Positions 34,800 through 43,562 of a DNA stretch of 64,000 bases are shown here, in pieces. The DNA lies in NCBI GenBank assembly GCA_003612525.1, contig RAZD01000006.1, positions 124,001 to 188,000 on the forward strand, given 5' to 3'. The translations under genes and the position numbers were made by a program. The stretch comes from a bacterium C-53 (GTDB lineage: Bacteria; Bacillota; Clostridia; Lachnospirales; Lachnospiraceae). The notes below the pieces were generated by a model. It did no database searches. It was not told the origin of the DNA and was given only the letters and a program-made list of their open reading frames with translations. Within the stretch, counting starts at the first letter, position 1. Every line of letters starts with the position of its first letter.

Positions 34800-36251
34800 T
34801 TATCCGTTGTAAACTTCATCCTTCATCATCAGATGCACCGCACTCTTTTTAAAGGTAAGGGGCAGGGCAAGAATATGAGGATTTTCTCCCACATATTTTT
34901 TCTTTGCATCCTCCAGAGCTTCCTCAATCGTCGCTCTTGTCTTTAATCCCATTCCCCTTGCATATCCCGGCTCCTGTGCACCGCAGATATAAATCGCTGA
35001 TGTATTCATCTCCGCAATATGTCCGCAGGAGATCATTGAAAATCCGTGGAACGGATGGAACGCGTTCGTATAGCGGTATTTACGGATATACTCCTCATTT
35101 GTCGCAAAATACTCTCCGAGGCGGTTCATATCCGGCAGAGTGTTCATCTGATCTTTCTGGAACATATCATACATTTCCCTTAAATACGGCCACAGCTCAT
35201 CATGGAAATATCCGTTACAGATGGAGGAGCAGATAATCACGCATTTATCGCTCATAACTCTTTTATGACGGATTACCTGCGCGGAAAGCGCCTGCATCAT
35301 CATAATCGGATTCGTTCCCATTCCTTCGCCGTAGTGGAAGAACTGAGGCATTCCAAATATCATAACATCATATTTTTTCTCCGCAAACGGTACGTATGTC
35401 CTCTTATCCGCTACCTTCCAGGAAGCAGGCTGTATCTCTCCTGCATAACCGCTGAAAATAGCAATCTGCCTTGATGATGTATCAAGCACTGCGTCACAGC
35501 AGAAAAATTTCTTGCCCATGCATTTTTCCATATGCTGTCCGATTTCATCAAATTTCGTCCTCATAAGTGAGTGACCGCTGACCGGAACGAAATCTTTCTG
35601 ATGCATTACTTTTGGCACATGATGGGAAGCAATGGACCTCCAATGCGTAATTCCGGTTGCGCAGTGTTTGTAGCCGCCTGAATAACCGCCGTAAGGGTTC
35701 CCCTGCGTATGGCCGATCAGTATGGCTACATCGCTGTCGTATACATATTTGTTCATAAGAACCGGGTCCCCCCTGTCGGTGACACCCAGGTCCACAAGGT
35801 GATCATAATCTTCGCTGTCATGGTTAATGATCTGTCCGCAGCCCCAGAACTCATTAAAAAGCTCGTCGCCAAGCACACCCCTGATCTCCTGTTCCGTATT
35901 TTTCCGGTGAAGTCCGTTGGAACAGATCAAAAGAATATCCTTCTTCTCCACGCCTGCCGCATATAATTCCTTAAGAATCAGCTTAATGGAAATCTTTCTG
36001 TGCGAGGTAGGCTGTTCGCCGCCTTTGACCCTGTCCGGGAAAACAATTGTAACCTTTGAACCCTTCTTCGCAAGTTTTGAAAGCGGCTCCATCCCCATAG
36101 GATTTCTTAAGGACTCCAATGTCTTTGCTTCCAGTTCCTCCTCCGGTATATACGGCGGATCGGGAACTGTCTCTCCCGGAATAAACACATCCGTATCATC
36201 CGGCAGATTCGCCGCCATTGTACCATGACCATACTCAAATTCTAATCTCAT
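34800..36251 (-). CDS. LarA-family (nickel-pincer nucleotide) racemase/epimerase homolog
   Basis: The 483-residue protein is a LarA homolog (DUF2088 plus C-terminal domain). Conserved pieces include SNGLHRKNTEQE (LarA H108 equivalent), NHDSED, and IGHTQGNPYGGYSGGYKHCATG, which aligns with LarA's EPHFFAGFSGGRKSILPG and keeps a histidine and the cofactor-binding lysine; SHH follows. LarA covalently binds a nickel-pincer cofactor and moves hydride at a hydroxyl-bearing carbon. Known homologs act on lactate, malate, gluconate and other hydroxy-acids. Lying between sugar-phosphate genes, it probably inverts a carbon in a sugar derivative; this is inference. The cofactor genes larB, larC and larE are not in the window. 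Confidence 0.85.
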   Translation of the reverse strand: MRLEFEYGHGTMAANLPDDTDVFIPGETVPDPPYIPEEELEAKTLESLRNPMGMEPLSKLAKKGSKVTIVFPDRVKGGEQPTSHRKISIKLILKELYAAGVEKKDILLICSNGLHRKNTEQEIRGVLGDELFNEFWGCGQIINHDSEDYDHLVDLGVTDRGDPVLMNKYVYDSDVAILIGHTQGNPYGGYSGGYKHCATGITHWRSIASHHVPKVMHQKDFVPVSGHSLMRTKFDEIGQHMEKCMGKKFFCCDAVLDTSSRQIAIFSGYAGEIQPASWKVADKRTYVPFAEKKYDVMIFGMPQFFHYGEGMGTNPIMMMQALSAQVIRHKRVMSDKCVIICSSICNGYFHDELWPYLREMYDMFQKDQMNTLPDMNRLGEYFATNEEYIRKYRYTNAFHPFHGFSMISCGHIAEMNTSAIYICGAQEPGYARGMGLKTRATIEEALEDAKKKYVGENPHILALPLTFKKSAVHLMMKDEVYNG

Positions 36252-36317
36252 ATTAAAACTCTCCTTCTCTTTTTTTTATTCTGACTTCCTGACCATTCTG
36301 TCTTCGTAGGACATCTA

Positions 36318-36336
36318 TTAGAAGTTCTTCTCACAC
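36318..36336. repeat. Half copy of the REP-like element after the TIM-like gene
   Basis: TTAGAAGTTCTTCTCACAC resembles the right arm of copies 1 and 2 and likewise touches a minus-strand stop codon. The other arm is not found nearby. Confidence 0.35.
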
Positions 36337-37173
36337 TCACCGACCTAAATAAGTACGGATAATCTCCAAATACTCATCCGGGTAGAAACCGATATCTCCC
36401 TGGAATCTCGTAAGGGCAATCAATCCTCCGTCTATCTCCGGTATCGATGCCAGCATAGCGGCATTGTCCACCTTCAGTCCGCCGCCGTAGGCAACCGGAA
36501 GTCCTCCCGTGCGCTCCTTCACAAACCGGGCAATCTTTTGAATATATTCTCTGCCTGCCGGTGTTTTTCCCGGACCGATAGACCATATAGGTTCATATGC
36601 AATGGCTACTCTTGAAGTATCCACATCTTTCAACCCGATCTCAAGCTGCTTTCCGAGCACCTCCTGCCACCTGTCAAGCTCCGTGTCATTCTCTCCGATA
36701 CAGTAAAGCACGGTTAGCCCGGCTGCGACAGCCGCCTTGATTTCCTGATTCAGAATCCGATTTACCGCAGCCGTATCCGTTACGCCTGCTTCAGCCAGGA
36801 TACCGGCCTTGTCCTTTCTTTCCTCACAATGGCCGATCAGTGTGCTGCTACAGCCTAACGCCTTCACTGCCTGTCCTGTTCTGTTGGAAGTAAATGCGCC
36901 GAAGTTTCCGCCCACACTCACATCTTCCCGATGGATTCCCTGAGAACCAAGCGCAATATTGGAGCTTTCCTGCAATGCTCCGGCTGCTGCTAACAGATGT
37001 GCCTCCGGCAGATACATTACGAACTCCGCCTCATCCGCACCATACTGTTTCAGCGCATCCTTTGTATGCTCCACAATATAAGCGCCCCACTCCGATACCG
37101 GTGCAATGCTGTTTACACCGCCTGCTTCCTTAGGAATATCAAATCTTTTCAGATTTAAATAAATATGCTTCAT
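36337..37173 (-). CDS. Triose-phosphate isomerase-like protein
   Basis: The 278-residue protein keeps the TIM catalytic set: N and K in YLNLKRF (usual NWK), histidine in LIGHCEER (usual GHSERR), glutamate in AYEPIWSIG and the phosphate loop as YGGGLK (usual YGGSV). The changed flanking residues mark it as a divergent TIM paralog. It may be a true isomerase serving the triose phosphates made by the cluster's aldolase, or act on a related sugar phosphate. The ATG at 37173 (MKHIYL) with GGAGG six bases upstream is preferred over an ATG two codons earlier. Confidence 0.85.
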   Translation of the reverse strand: MKHIYLNLKRFDIPKEAGGVNSIAPVSEWGAYIVEHTKDALKQYGADEAEFVMYLPEAHLLAAAGALQESSNIALGSQGIHREDVSVGGNFGAFTSNRTGQAVKALGCSSTLIGHCEERKDKAGILAEAGVTDTAAVNRILNQEIKAAVAAGLTVLYCIGENDTELDRWQEVLGKQLEIGLKDVDTSRVAIAYEPIWSIGPGKTPAGREYIQKIARFVKERTGGLPVAYGGGLKVDNAAMLASIPEIDGGLIALTRFQGDIGFYPDEYLEIIRTYLGR

Positions 37174-37184
37174 CTGCATCCTCC

Positions 37185-38375
37185 TTATATTCTGCTCTTT
37201 AATACCTGTTCCGCTTCATCCTTAAAACTAACCATCTCCGGAAGATCTCCGTCAATCAAAGGACGGCACCACTCCACAAACGAATCCGAAATATCATTGC
37301 CTCTCTCATTGATGTATTCTTCCGGCATCACCCTCTCATTGAGCATTACCTCCTCAATCGGTATGAGGGGCATGTCTATCTCATATTCCGCCCCCTCTTT
37401 ACGCCGGATTCCTACCATCACACCCGTTTTACCCGAAACTGCCGCTTTTACTGCCTCTCTGCCCGCAAGGATCGCCTCCTCCCGGTCTACTTTGGACTGG
37501 AGCAGCATGGAAGCCCTCCCGCAAAGCCCCGGTTTCTCGCTTCTCGCCTTGATTCCCAGTTTTTTAATCACCAGCTCCGCCAGATATGCACCGACATCTC
37601 CATAGTATATCGCCCTGTCGGTCTGGAAAATCGGCGGAACAATCGATTCTCCGTTTTCATTGCGCAGCCCCTCGCTGACCACAACAACCACACCGCCGAG
37701 CTCATCATACAATTTCCTGACATCTTCCAGGAATTCCTCTTCGCAGAAATTTCTCTCCGGAAGATAGATCAGATGAGGGGCATCGCCGGGATTCTTTCTC
37801 GCCAGAGCAGATGCCGCCGTAATCCAGCCTGCATTTCTGCCCATCGCTTCTATGATACAGACATGAATTGGCAGCGACTTCACATCCGCGCCCACTTCTT
37901 TTGTAACCGTCGCTATGTACTTCGCCGCACTCGGAAATCCAGGCGCATGATCTATAATCGAAATATCATTGTCCATTGTTTTGGGAATCCCCACTACAAA
38001 AATCCCCTCGCTCCCGCATACCTGACTGACCTTGCCGCAGGTATCCATCGTACCATTTCCTCCATTAAACAGCACATATCCGATGTTGTGTTTTTTCAGC
38101 ACAGACACCATCGCATCATACTGCTCCTTCTCAAGCGGAAATCTCGAGGAACCGATCGCCGTTCCGGGTGTTTTTAAAAGAAGCTCAATCTTCTCATCCG
38201 GCATCCCGCCCATATCAAGAAAATTTTCGGCAAGTATTGCTTCCGAACCGCCAATTGCCCCATAAATCTTATCGATGCCCGGCTCTGCCTGCGCCTGCCG
38301 TATTACACCATATAAAGATGCATTCAATACCGCCGTAGGTCCGCCGCCATGCACTACCAGTAAGTTTACTGCCAT
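37185..38375 (-). CDS. Phosphofructokinase family protein (pyrophosphate-type features)
   Basis: The 396-residue protein is a PfkA/PFP-family enzyme: VHGGGPTAVLNASLYGVI, the GGNGTMDT loop, PKTMDNDI and MGRNAGWIT. The lysine in PKT(M)DND is typical of pyrophosphate-dependent or mixed-group enzymes, while the usual GGDGS/GGDDS loop is GGNGT, with asparagine where the family normally has aspartate. The phosphoryl donor and the sugar (fructose or tagatose 6-phosphate) are therefore uncertain. It is the first gene of the sugar operon, divergent from the lacI-type regulator. Confidence 0.88.
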   Translation of the reverse strand: MAVNLLVVHGGGPTAVLNASLYGVIRQAQAEPGIDKIYGAIGGSEAILAENFLDMGGMPDEKIELLLKTPGTAIGSSRFPLEKEQYDAMVSVLKKHNIGYVLFNGGNGTMDTCGKVSQVCGSEGIFVVGIPKTMDNDISIIDHAPGFPSAAKYIATVTKEVGADVKSLPIHVCIIEAMGRNAGWITAASALARKNPGDAPHLIYLPERNFCEEEFLEDVRKLYDELGGVVVVVSEGLRNENGESIVPPIFQTDRAIYYGDVGAYLAELVIKKLGIKARSEKPGLCGRASMLLQSKVDREEAILAGREAVKAAVSGKTGVMVGIRRKEGAEYEIDMPLIPIEEVMLNERVMPEEYINERGNDISDSFVEWCRPLIDGDLPEMVSFKDEAEQVLKSRI

Positions 38376-38462
38376 ATCCGTACCATGCTCCTTCCTTCTC
38401 TCTTATGTTTTTAATAGTAGCACACTCTGATATTATTTCCATAGTATCTGACTGCAATATTT

Positions 38463-38478
38463 ACCCAAACGTTTGCAT
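38463..38478. promoter_or_regulatory. LacI-type operator in the pfk-lacI divergent region
   Basis: ACCCAAACGTTTGCAT contains the perfect palindrome CAAACGTTTG (38466-38475), a common LacI/GalR-family operator core with central CG. It lies between the phosphofructokinase start (38375) and the regulator start (38535), so it can control both directions. Confidence 0.7.
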
Positions 38479-38534
38479 AAACTTTTCCCCCATGATAAAA
38501 TAAATGATATAAAATTAAGGATGGAGAGTTCCAT

Positions 38535-39569
38535 ATGACAATGAAGGAGATCGCTTCTCTGGCAGGCGTCTCGGCTTCTACCGTGTCCCGGGTCATCAAT
38601 CATCCCGACTCGAAAGCGGCCAGTAAAGAAGTAGAAAACAAAATATGGCAGATCGTGCGCGAAACCGGCTATATCCCGAATCCTCACGCAAGGGATTTAA
38701 AGCTTCACAAACCCGGTTCCAAACATTCCTCCGAAAAAACCATCGGCTGCATTCTCGCCCGCACGCATACGTCGGATCCCTTTTTCTCCAAAATAACACG
38801 GGGAATCGAAAAAGAAGCATTGCGAAACGGATACGTCGTCAAATTTATTTATTCCTATCATGATATCCAGAATCCCGATATCAGACAGGCGGTCTGTGAG
38901 ATGAAAGTGGACGGCCTGGCAATTCTTGGACGACCCGATTCAAAAACGCGTTCTTTTCTGAAAGCAAACTACAGCCGGATTATTTATACGGGCCTGAACA
39001 ATATAGAGTCTGAATTCGACCAGATTATATGCAATGCTTATCTGGCTTCCAAGACCGCTGTAAGCTATCTGGCCGAACTCGGGCATGTCCATATTGCGTA
39101 TCTTGGTGAGCGGAAAAATGAAATCCGCTACCGGGGCTACTGGGACGCTGTTTCCCAGCTTGCGCTGCCTCTGAACAGAGAACTGATTGTGGATACACCG
39201 CTGTCTGTCGAAGGCGGCTGTCAGGCGACCCGGAAGCTGCTATTATCAGGCTGCAAAGTCACTGCCCTGTTCTGCGCCAACGACCTGACTGCAATCGGTG
39301 CGATAAAAGCCGCCAGGGAACTGAACCGAAAAATTCCCGATGAATTGTCCGTCATCGGGATTGACGACATTGAAACCGGACAATATACGACACCCATGCT
39401 CACTACAATTCATGTACCTATGGAAGATCTGGGCATTATGACAGCAAAACTCCTGATTGACCGAATAGAAACAGGAAGGCGGATTCCTATGAAAGTAGAG
39501 CTTCCATTTCAGCTGATCAGGCGCGAAAGCTGTGCAGTTCCCAAAAGAGAGCAAAATCCCGATCTATAA
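38535..39569 (+). CDS. LacI/GalR-family transcriptional regulator
   Basis: The 344-residue protein has an N-terminal LacI helix-turn-helix (MTMKEIASLAGVSASTVSRVINHPDS) and a hinge (YIPNPHARDL), then a periplasmic-binding-protein-like ligand domain with the usual ends (VIGIDDIETGQYTTPMLTTIHVP). RBS GGAGAG lies six bases before the ATG. It is divergent from the sugar operon and should repress it until a sugar phosphate or related inducer binds. The inducer cannot be deduced. It is followed by the mutarotase-like gene 29 bases later. Confidence 0.93.
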   Translation: MTMKEIASLAGVSASTVSRVINHPDSKAASKEVENKIWQIVRETGYIPNPHARDLKLHKPGSKHSSEKTIGCILARTHTSDPFFSKITRGIEKEALRNGYVVKFIYSYHDIQNPDIRQAVCEMKVDGLAILGRPDSKTRSFLKANYSRIIYTGLNNIESEFDQIICNAYLASKTAVSYLAELGHVHIAYLGERKNEIRYRGYWDAVSQLALPLNRELIVDTPLSVEGGCQATRKLLLSGCKVTALFCANDLTAIGAIKAARELNRKIPDELSVIGIDDIETGQYTTPMLTTIHVPMEDLGIMTAKLLIDRIETGRRIPMKVELPFQLIRRESCAVPKREQNPDL

Positions 39570-39598
39570 ATATTTCAATGAAAGAAAGGATGTTTCTT

Positions 39599-40483
39599 AT
39601 GATTCTCAAATTAACAAACAACGGTTACTCTGTCTCTCTGGAAACGCAGGGAGGCGAACTGAAATCCTACGCGGATGAGACCGGAAAAGAATTTGTCTGG
39701 AATTCGAATCCCGAGTTCTGGAGCTGGTCCGCACCTCTTTTATTTCCCACTATCGGCAATTTGAGAAATGGGAAAACCATAATTAACGGGAAGGAATATG
39801 AAATTCCCAAACACGGATTCCTGCGCGATATGCAGATGGAATATGAAGCGGAAGCAGACGATACAATTTCCTTCTTCTGTAGCGCCAATGAAGATACCCT
39901 GAAGCATTATCCCTTCCGGTTCCGGTTCCGCCAAACCTATCACCTTAGCGGCCCGGTACTCCACATTACCTATCAGGTAACCAATGCGGATGATACGGAA
40001 ATGTATTATCATCTCGGCGGGCATCCCGGTTTTATGTGCCCTCTTGAGGAAGGCGAAGCATTTTCTGACTACATATTGAAATTCCCTTATACGGAAACAT
40101 GTGATTCTCCCGTGTATGACCTTGAAAATATGCAGTTTGACATAACCCACACCACGCGTTATCTTGATAATTCCGACACTGTAAAGCTTGATTACTCACT
40201 GTTTGATATCGATGCACTGGTATTCCCTCATATGAAATCAAGAAGTGTACAACTTATCAATCCTGCTTCCGGCAAGGGCGTACAGGTAGATTACCCGGAT
40301 TTTACCACCATCGCCTTTTGGACCCCGTCGAAGGCAGAAGCGCCTTTCCTGTGCATTGAACCCTGGAACGGAGCCGCTATCTTTGCAGATGAAGATAATG
40401 ATTTTACGCACAAACGCGATATTCAGACATTAAAGGCAGGAGAAAGCCGCACCTATGAATTATTCATACGGCTGCTTGTATAA
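39599..40483 (+). CDS. Aldose 1-epimerase family protein (LacX-like)
   Basis: The 294-residue protein belongs to the galactose mutarotase-like superfamily, LacX group: LKLTNNGYSVSLETQGGELKSY, WSAPLLFPTIGNLRNGK, HLGGHPGF with the catalytic histidine, and CIEPWNGAA with a catalytic glutamate. LacX-type proteins sit in tagatose/galactose and hexosamine operons and probably equilibrate sugar anomers. The ATG at 39599 has AAGGA eight bases upstream and gives a normal family N-terminus, so it is preferred over the earlier ATG. It is co-transcribed with the LacI regulator and ends before a strong terminator. Confidence 0.9.
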   Translation: MILKLTNNGYSVSLETQGGELKSYADETGKEFVWNSNPEFWSWSAPLLFPTIGNLRNGKTIINGKEYEIPKHGFLRDMQMEYEAEADDTISFFCSANEDTLKHYPFRFRFRQTYHLSGPVLHITYQVTNADDTEMYYHLGGHPGFMCPLEEGEAFSDYILKFPYTETCDSPVYDLENMQFDITHTTRYLDNSDTVKLDYSLFDIDALVFPHMKSRSVQLINPASGKGVQVDYPDFTTIAFWTPSKAEAPFLCIEPWNGAAIFADEDNDFTHKRDIQTLKAGESRTYELFIRLLV

Positions 40484-40532
40484 AACTGCCAGAAACTTTA
40501 TAAACTGTCGTATCAAAAGAGTACCTGAGATC

Positions 40533-40568
40533 ATCCCTCCCGGTAAGCAGAAACTTGCCCGGAGGGAT
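40533..40568 (+). terminator. Strong terminator after the LacX-like gene
   Basis: ATCCCTCC...GGAGGGAT form the outer stem and TAAG/CTTG the inner, followed by GTCTTTTTCTCC. It lies 50 bases after the stop at 40483. Confidence 0.85.
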
Positions 40569-40639
40569 GTCTTTTTCTCCTGAGGACCGGCGCCTGACAG
40601 ATCTGAATACTTTTGATGTGAAAAGCATTTTATCAAAAA

Positions 40640-40683
40640 TTGACATTTCCTTCTTTTCATTTTATAATCTATTACATATGTAA
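40640..40683 (+). promoter_or_regulatory. blaI promoter with BlaI operator
   Basis: TTGACA (40640-40645), 17 bases, TATAAT (40663-40668), then the perfect palindrome TTACATATGTAA (40672-40683) at the transcription start. This is a consensus promoter with an operator positioned for autorepression. The same 12-bp palindrome is at 21672-21683. Confidence 0.85.
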
Positions 40684-40703
40684 GACTTTGGAGAGATTCA
40701 GAC

Positions 40704-41081
40704 ATGAGAAAATTGCCACAAATTTCAGAAGCAGAATTTGAAGTAATGAAAGTCATATGGAAACATGCACCGATCAGTACAAATGAAATTACCGAAAAGT
40801 TAACCAAAACCACTGCATGGAGTCCCAAAACCATACAAACTCTGATAAAGCGTCTTGTAACCAAAGGCGCTCTTTCCTATCAAAAACAAAGCAGGGTATT
40901 TGTCTACACGCCTTTAATCGAAGAAAAGGAATATATCGGACAGGAAAGCCATTCTTTTCTTAAGCGCTTTTATAATGGGGATATAACTGCAATGCTTTCT
41001 GCCTATATCGAAGACGCCAGGCTTTCCGAGTCAGAAATAGATACTCTGCGTTCACTTCTTGGGAAAACTACGGAAGATTAG
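40704..41081 (+). CDS. blaI: BlaI/MecI-family transcriptional repressor
   Basis: The 125-residue protein has the BlaI winged-helix pattern: QISEAEFEVMKVIWKHAPISTNEITEKL, TTAWSPKTIQTLIKRLVTKGALSYQKQSRVFVYTPLI, then a helical dimerisation and cleavage region. It should bind TTACATATGTAA as a dimer and be inactivated by BlaR1-triggered proteolysis when a beta-lactam is present. blaR1 follows after 11 bases. No beta-lactamase gene is next to it; the likely target is the penicillin-binding protein operon at 18.3-21.7 kb, besides its own operon. Confidence 0.93.
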   Translation: MRKLPQISEAEFEVMKVIWKHAPISTNEITEKLTKTTAWSPKTIQTLIKRLVTKGALSYQKQSRVFVYTPLIEEKEYIGQESHSFLKRFYNGDITAMLSAYIEDARLSESEIDTLRSLLGKTTED

Positions 41082-41092
41082 GAGAAACTCAT

Positions 41093-42886
41093 ATGTCAGA
41101 TTTTGGAACGCATTTCTTTCTATGCAACATTTTTATCTGCGGCATTATTGCCCTGTTTCTTATGATAAAACAAGTATTGAAAACATGCCTAACCAGCCGT
41201 ATGCAATATAATTTATGGTTTCTTCTGCTTGGACTTTTCATCACTCCGTTCATACCCTTCCGCCTGATTGGATTTTTACAGATATTTTCATGGTTTGCCG
41301 CATTAAAAGACACTGTAGCATTCAATATGGATACGATGAAAGACACTGCTGCCAGCCTGACTATTCCCGGTACGATCAGAGAAATAGATGATTTTGCGCT
41401 GTCTGTCAGCAGCAAAACGCCCTCTGTTGTCGGGCTTATTCTGTGCTGGATATGGCTCATCGGCGTCACCGCAATGCTTTTATCCGTGATGAAATCAAAC
41501 TTCCGATTCAACAAAATAAAAAAATCTGCGCTTCCACTGCAAAACCAGACGGTTCACAGACTATACAACAACTGTTTGACTGAGCTGAAAATAAAAAGAA
41601 ACATTCCTGTCTTCAGCACTGTCTTTTTGAAATCCCCTGTTATTGTGGGATTATTCAGACCCTGTATTTATCTGCCAATCCACCTTATATCGGATTTCAA
41701 TGCTACAGATATGCGATATATACTTTTGCACGAATTGCAGCATTACAGATACAAAGATGCACTGGCAAGTTATCTTATGAATCTTGTCCGTATCCTCTAC
41801 TGGTGTAATCCCTTCGTATGGTTCGCATTGAAAGAAATGCGCAATGACAGGGAAATTGCCTGTGATACCTCCGTCCTGGAGCTTCTGAATGAAAGCGATT
41901 ATAAAAATTATGGAAGTACACTGATTCATTTTGCCGAAAAAATTTCACTTACACCTTTCCCTTTTACTGCCGGCATGAGTGGAAGTATGAGACAAATGCG
42001 CCAGAGAATTATGAATATTTCCTCTTACAAAAAGCCTTCTAATTACATGAAGTTAAAAGGCTGTGCTGCCTTCGCCGTTACTGGCGCTATTCTTTTCGCG
42101 TTTGTCCCCTTTTTGTCTGTCTATGCCGCTGAGCAGAACCGGTACAACTGGCAAATATCCTCCGAAAAAGTTTCCACGATTGATCTGTCTGCTTTTTTTG
42201 ATGGATATGAGGGCAGCTTCGTTCTATATGATTTAAGAAACGACGCATGGAGTATTTACGATATGGACCGCGCCACTTTACGGACAGCGCCGGACTCCAC
42301 CTATAAAATATATGGCGCACTGTTGGGACTGGAAGAAGGTATCATAACGCCAAATAATTCTTTTATGGCATGGGACGGAACAGATTATCCTTTCGAAGCA
42401 TGGAACACCGGTCAGGACTTATCCTCCGCAATGGAATCCTCCGTTAACTGGTATTTTCAGGAAATCGACAGGCAGCTTGGTACATCCGTAATTCAGAGCT
42501 ATGTGAAAAAAATCAGATATGGAAATGAAACCATAAACGCAAACCGCTCTGCTTACTGGTTGCAGTCCTCCCTGAAAATTTCCCCGATTGAGCAGGTTGA
42601 GCTTCTGACACACCTCTATAACAACGACTTTGGATTTATTCCGGAAAATGTCAATGCAGTAAAGGATTCCATTTGTCTGTTTTCATCTGAAGCTGAAAGC
42701 CTATACGGAAAAACCGGAACCGGACGCGTAGATAACCAGGATGTGAACGGCTGGTTTATAGGCTATGTTGAGGCGTATAACAATACATACCTCTTTGCCA
42801 CGAACATCCGGAACCATTGCAATGCTACCGGGAGCAAGGCAGCTGAAATAACGAAATCCATATTGCCCTATTTAATTCTGCAATAA
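41093..42886 (+). CDS. blaR1: BlaR1/MecR1-type beta-lactam sensor metalloprotease
   Basis: The 597-residue protein has N-terminal membrane spans and an M56 peptidase domain with HExxH as LLHELQHYRYKD (residues 213-217), followed by NDREIACD. After a further span (AFAVTGAILFAFVPFLSVYA, about 326-345), residues 360-597 form an extracellular penicillin-binding sensor of the class D type with STYK (S402-K405), SSV-like SxN region and LYGKTGTG. Acylation of S402 should activate the zinc protease and lead to BlaI loss. It is co-transcribed with blaI. Length is typical for the family. Confidence 0.93.
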   Translation: MSDFGTHFFLCNIFICGIIALFLMIKQVLKTCLTSRMQYNLWFLLLGLFITPFIPFRLIGFLQIFSWFAALKDTVAFNMDTMKDTAASLTIPGTIREIDDFALSVSSKTPSVVGLILCWIWLIGVTAMLLSVMKSNFRFNKIKKSALPLQNQTVHRLYNNCLTELKIKRNIPVFSTVFLKSPVIVGLFRPCIYLPIHLISDFNATDMRYILLHELQHYRYKDALASYLMNLVRILYWCNPFVWFALKEMRNDREIACDTSVLELLNESDYKNYGSTLIHFAEKISLTPFPFTAGMSGSMRQMRQRIMNISSYKKPSNYMKLKGCAAFAVTGAILFAFVPFLSVYAAEQNRYNWQISSEKVSTIDLSAFFDGYEGSFVLYDLRNDAWSIYDMDRATLRTAPDSTYKIYGALLGLEEGIITPNNSFMAWDGTDYPFEAWNTGQDLSSAMESSVNWYFQEIDRQLGTSVIQSYVKKIRYGNETINANRSAYWLQSSLKISPIEQVELLTHLYNNDFGFIPENVNAVKDSICLFSSEAESLYGKTGTGRVDNQDVNGWFIGYVEAYNNTYLFATNIRNHCNATGSKAAEITKSILPYLILQ

Positions 42887-43028
42887 TCCCGTCACCCGCA
42901 GATCTGTAAACTGATTAGGGACAAGCATATCTCATTTTCACTTCCTGCATTTTAAAATTTTTCCGAAAAAATGAACCGCATTCAAAGTTATGGCGAATAT
43001 AGAGTGAACAGGCAGAGGAGGTGAAACA

Positions 43029-43562
43029 ATGGACGCAAATGAAGTCGAAAAATGTATTGATGATTTCGGTACAGATATATACAGATTTTGCCTGAAACTC
43101 TGTGCAGACAAGGCGGATGCCGAGGATTTATATCAGCAGACTTTCCTGAAAGCGTTGGAAACAGAATGGACGCTTGACTGGGAGAAAAATCCGAAAGCGT
43201 TGTTCTTCTCTCTCGCTAATAATCTTTGGAAAAGCGACAGAAGAAAACAGGCCCGCCGAAACGCGATTGCCCCTTGCGGCAATTTTGATGATGTAACGGA
43301 AACGGTACTACATTCTGAAGAAAGTATTGAAAATGGTTACCTTCAAAGAGAATTGATTACAGAAGTCCGGCAAATCATTCAAACTCTCCCGGAAAAATTT
43401 CAAATACCACTGATATTATTTTACCTTTCCGATTGTTCCATAGAACAGATAGCGGCTATCATAAAGAAACCGCCTGGTACCGTGAAAAGTCGATTGTTCA
43501 AAGGAAGAAGCTTAATTAAGAAAAGATTGGAGGATACGTATTATGAAAGAGAATCGTTCTAA
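43029..43562 (+). CDS. ECF-type RNA polymerase sigma factor
   Basis: The 177-residue protein has region 2 (DIYRFCLKLCADKADAEDLYQQTFLKALE) and region 4 (LPEKFQIPLILFYLSDCSIEQIAAIIKKPPGTVKSRLFKGRSLIKKRLE). RBS GAGGAGGTGA precedes the ATG. Its stop overlaps the next gene, which encodes a small membrane protein and is probably its anti-sigma factor. The regulon and inducing signal are unknown; an envelope stress role would fit its neighbours but is inference. Confidence 0.93.
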   Translation: MDANEVEKCIDDFGTDIYRFCLKLCADKADAEDLYQQTFLKALETEWTLDWEKNPKALFFSLANNLWKSDRRKQARRNAIAPCGNFDDVTETVLHSEESIENGYLQRELITEVRQIIQTLPEKFQIPLILFYLSDCSIEQIAAIIKKPPGTVKSRLFKGRSLIKKRLEDTYYERESF

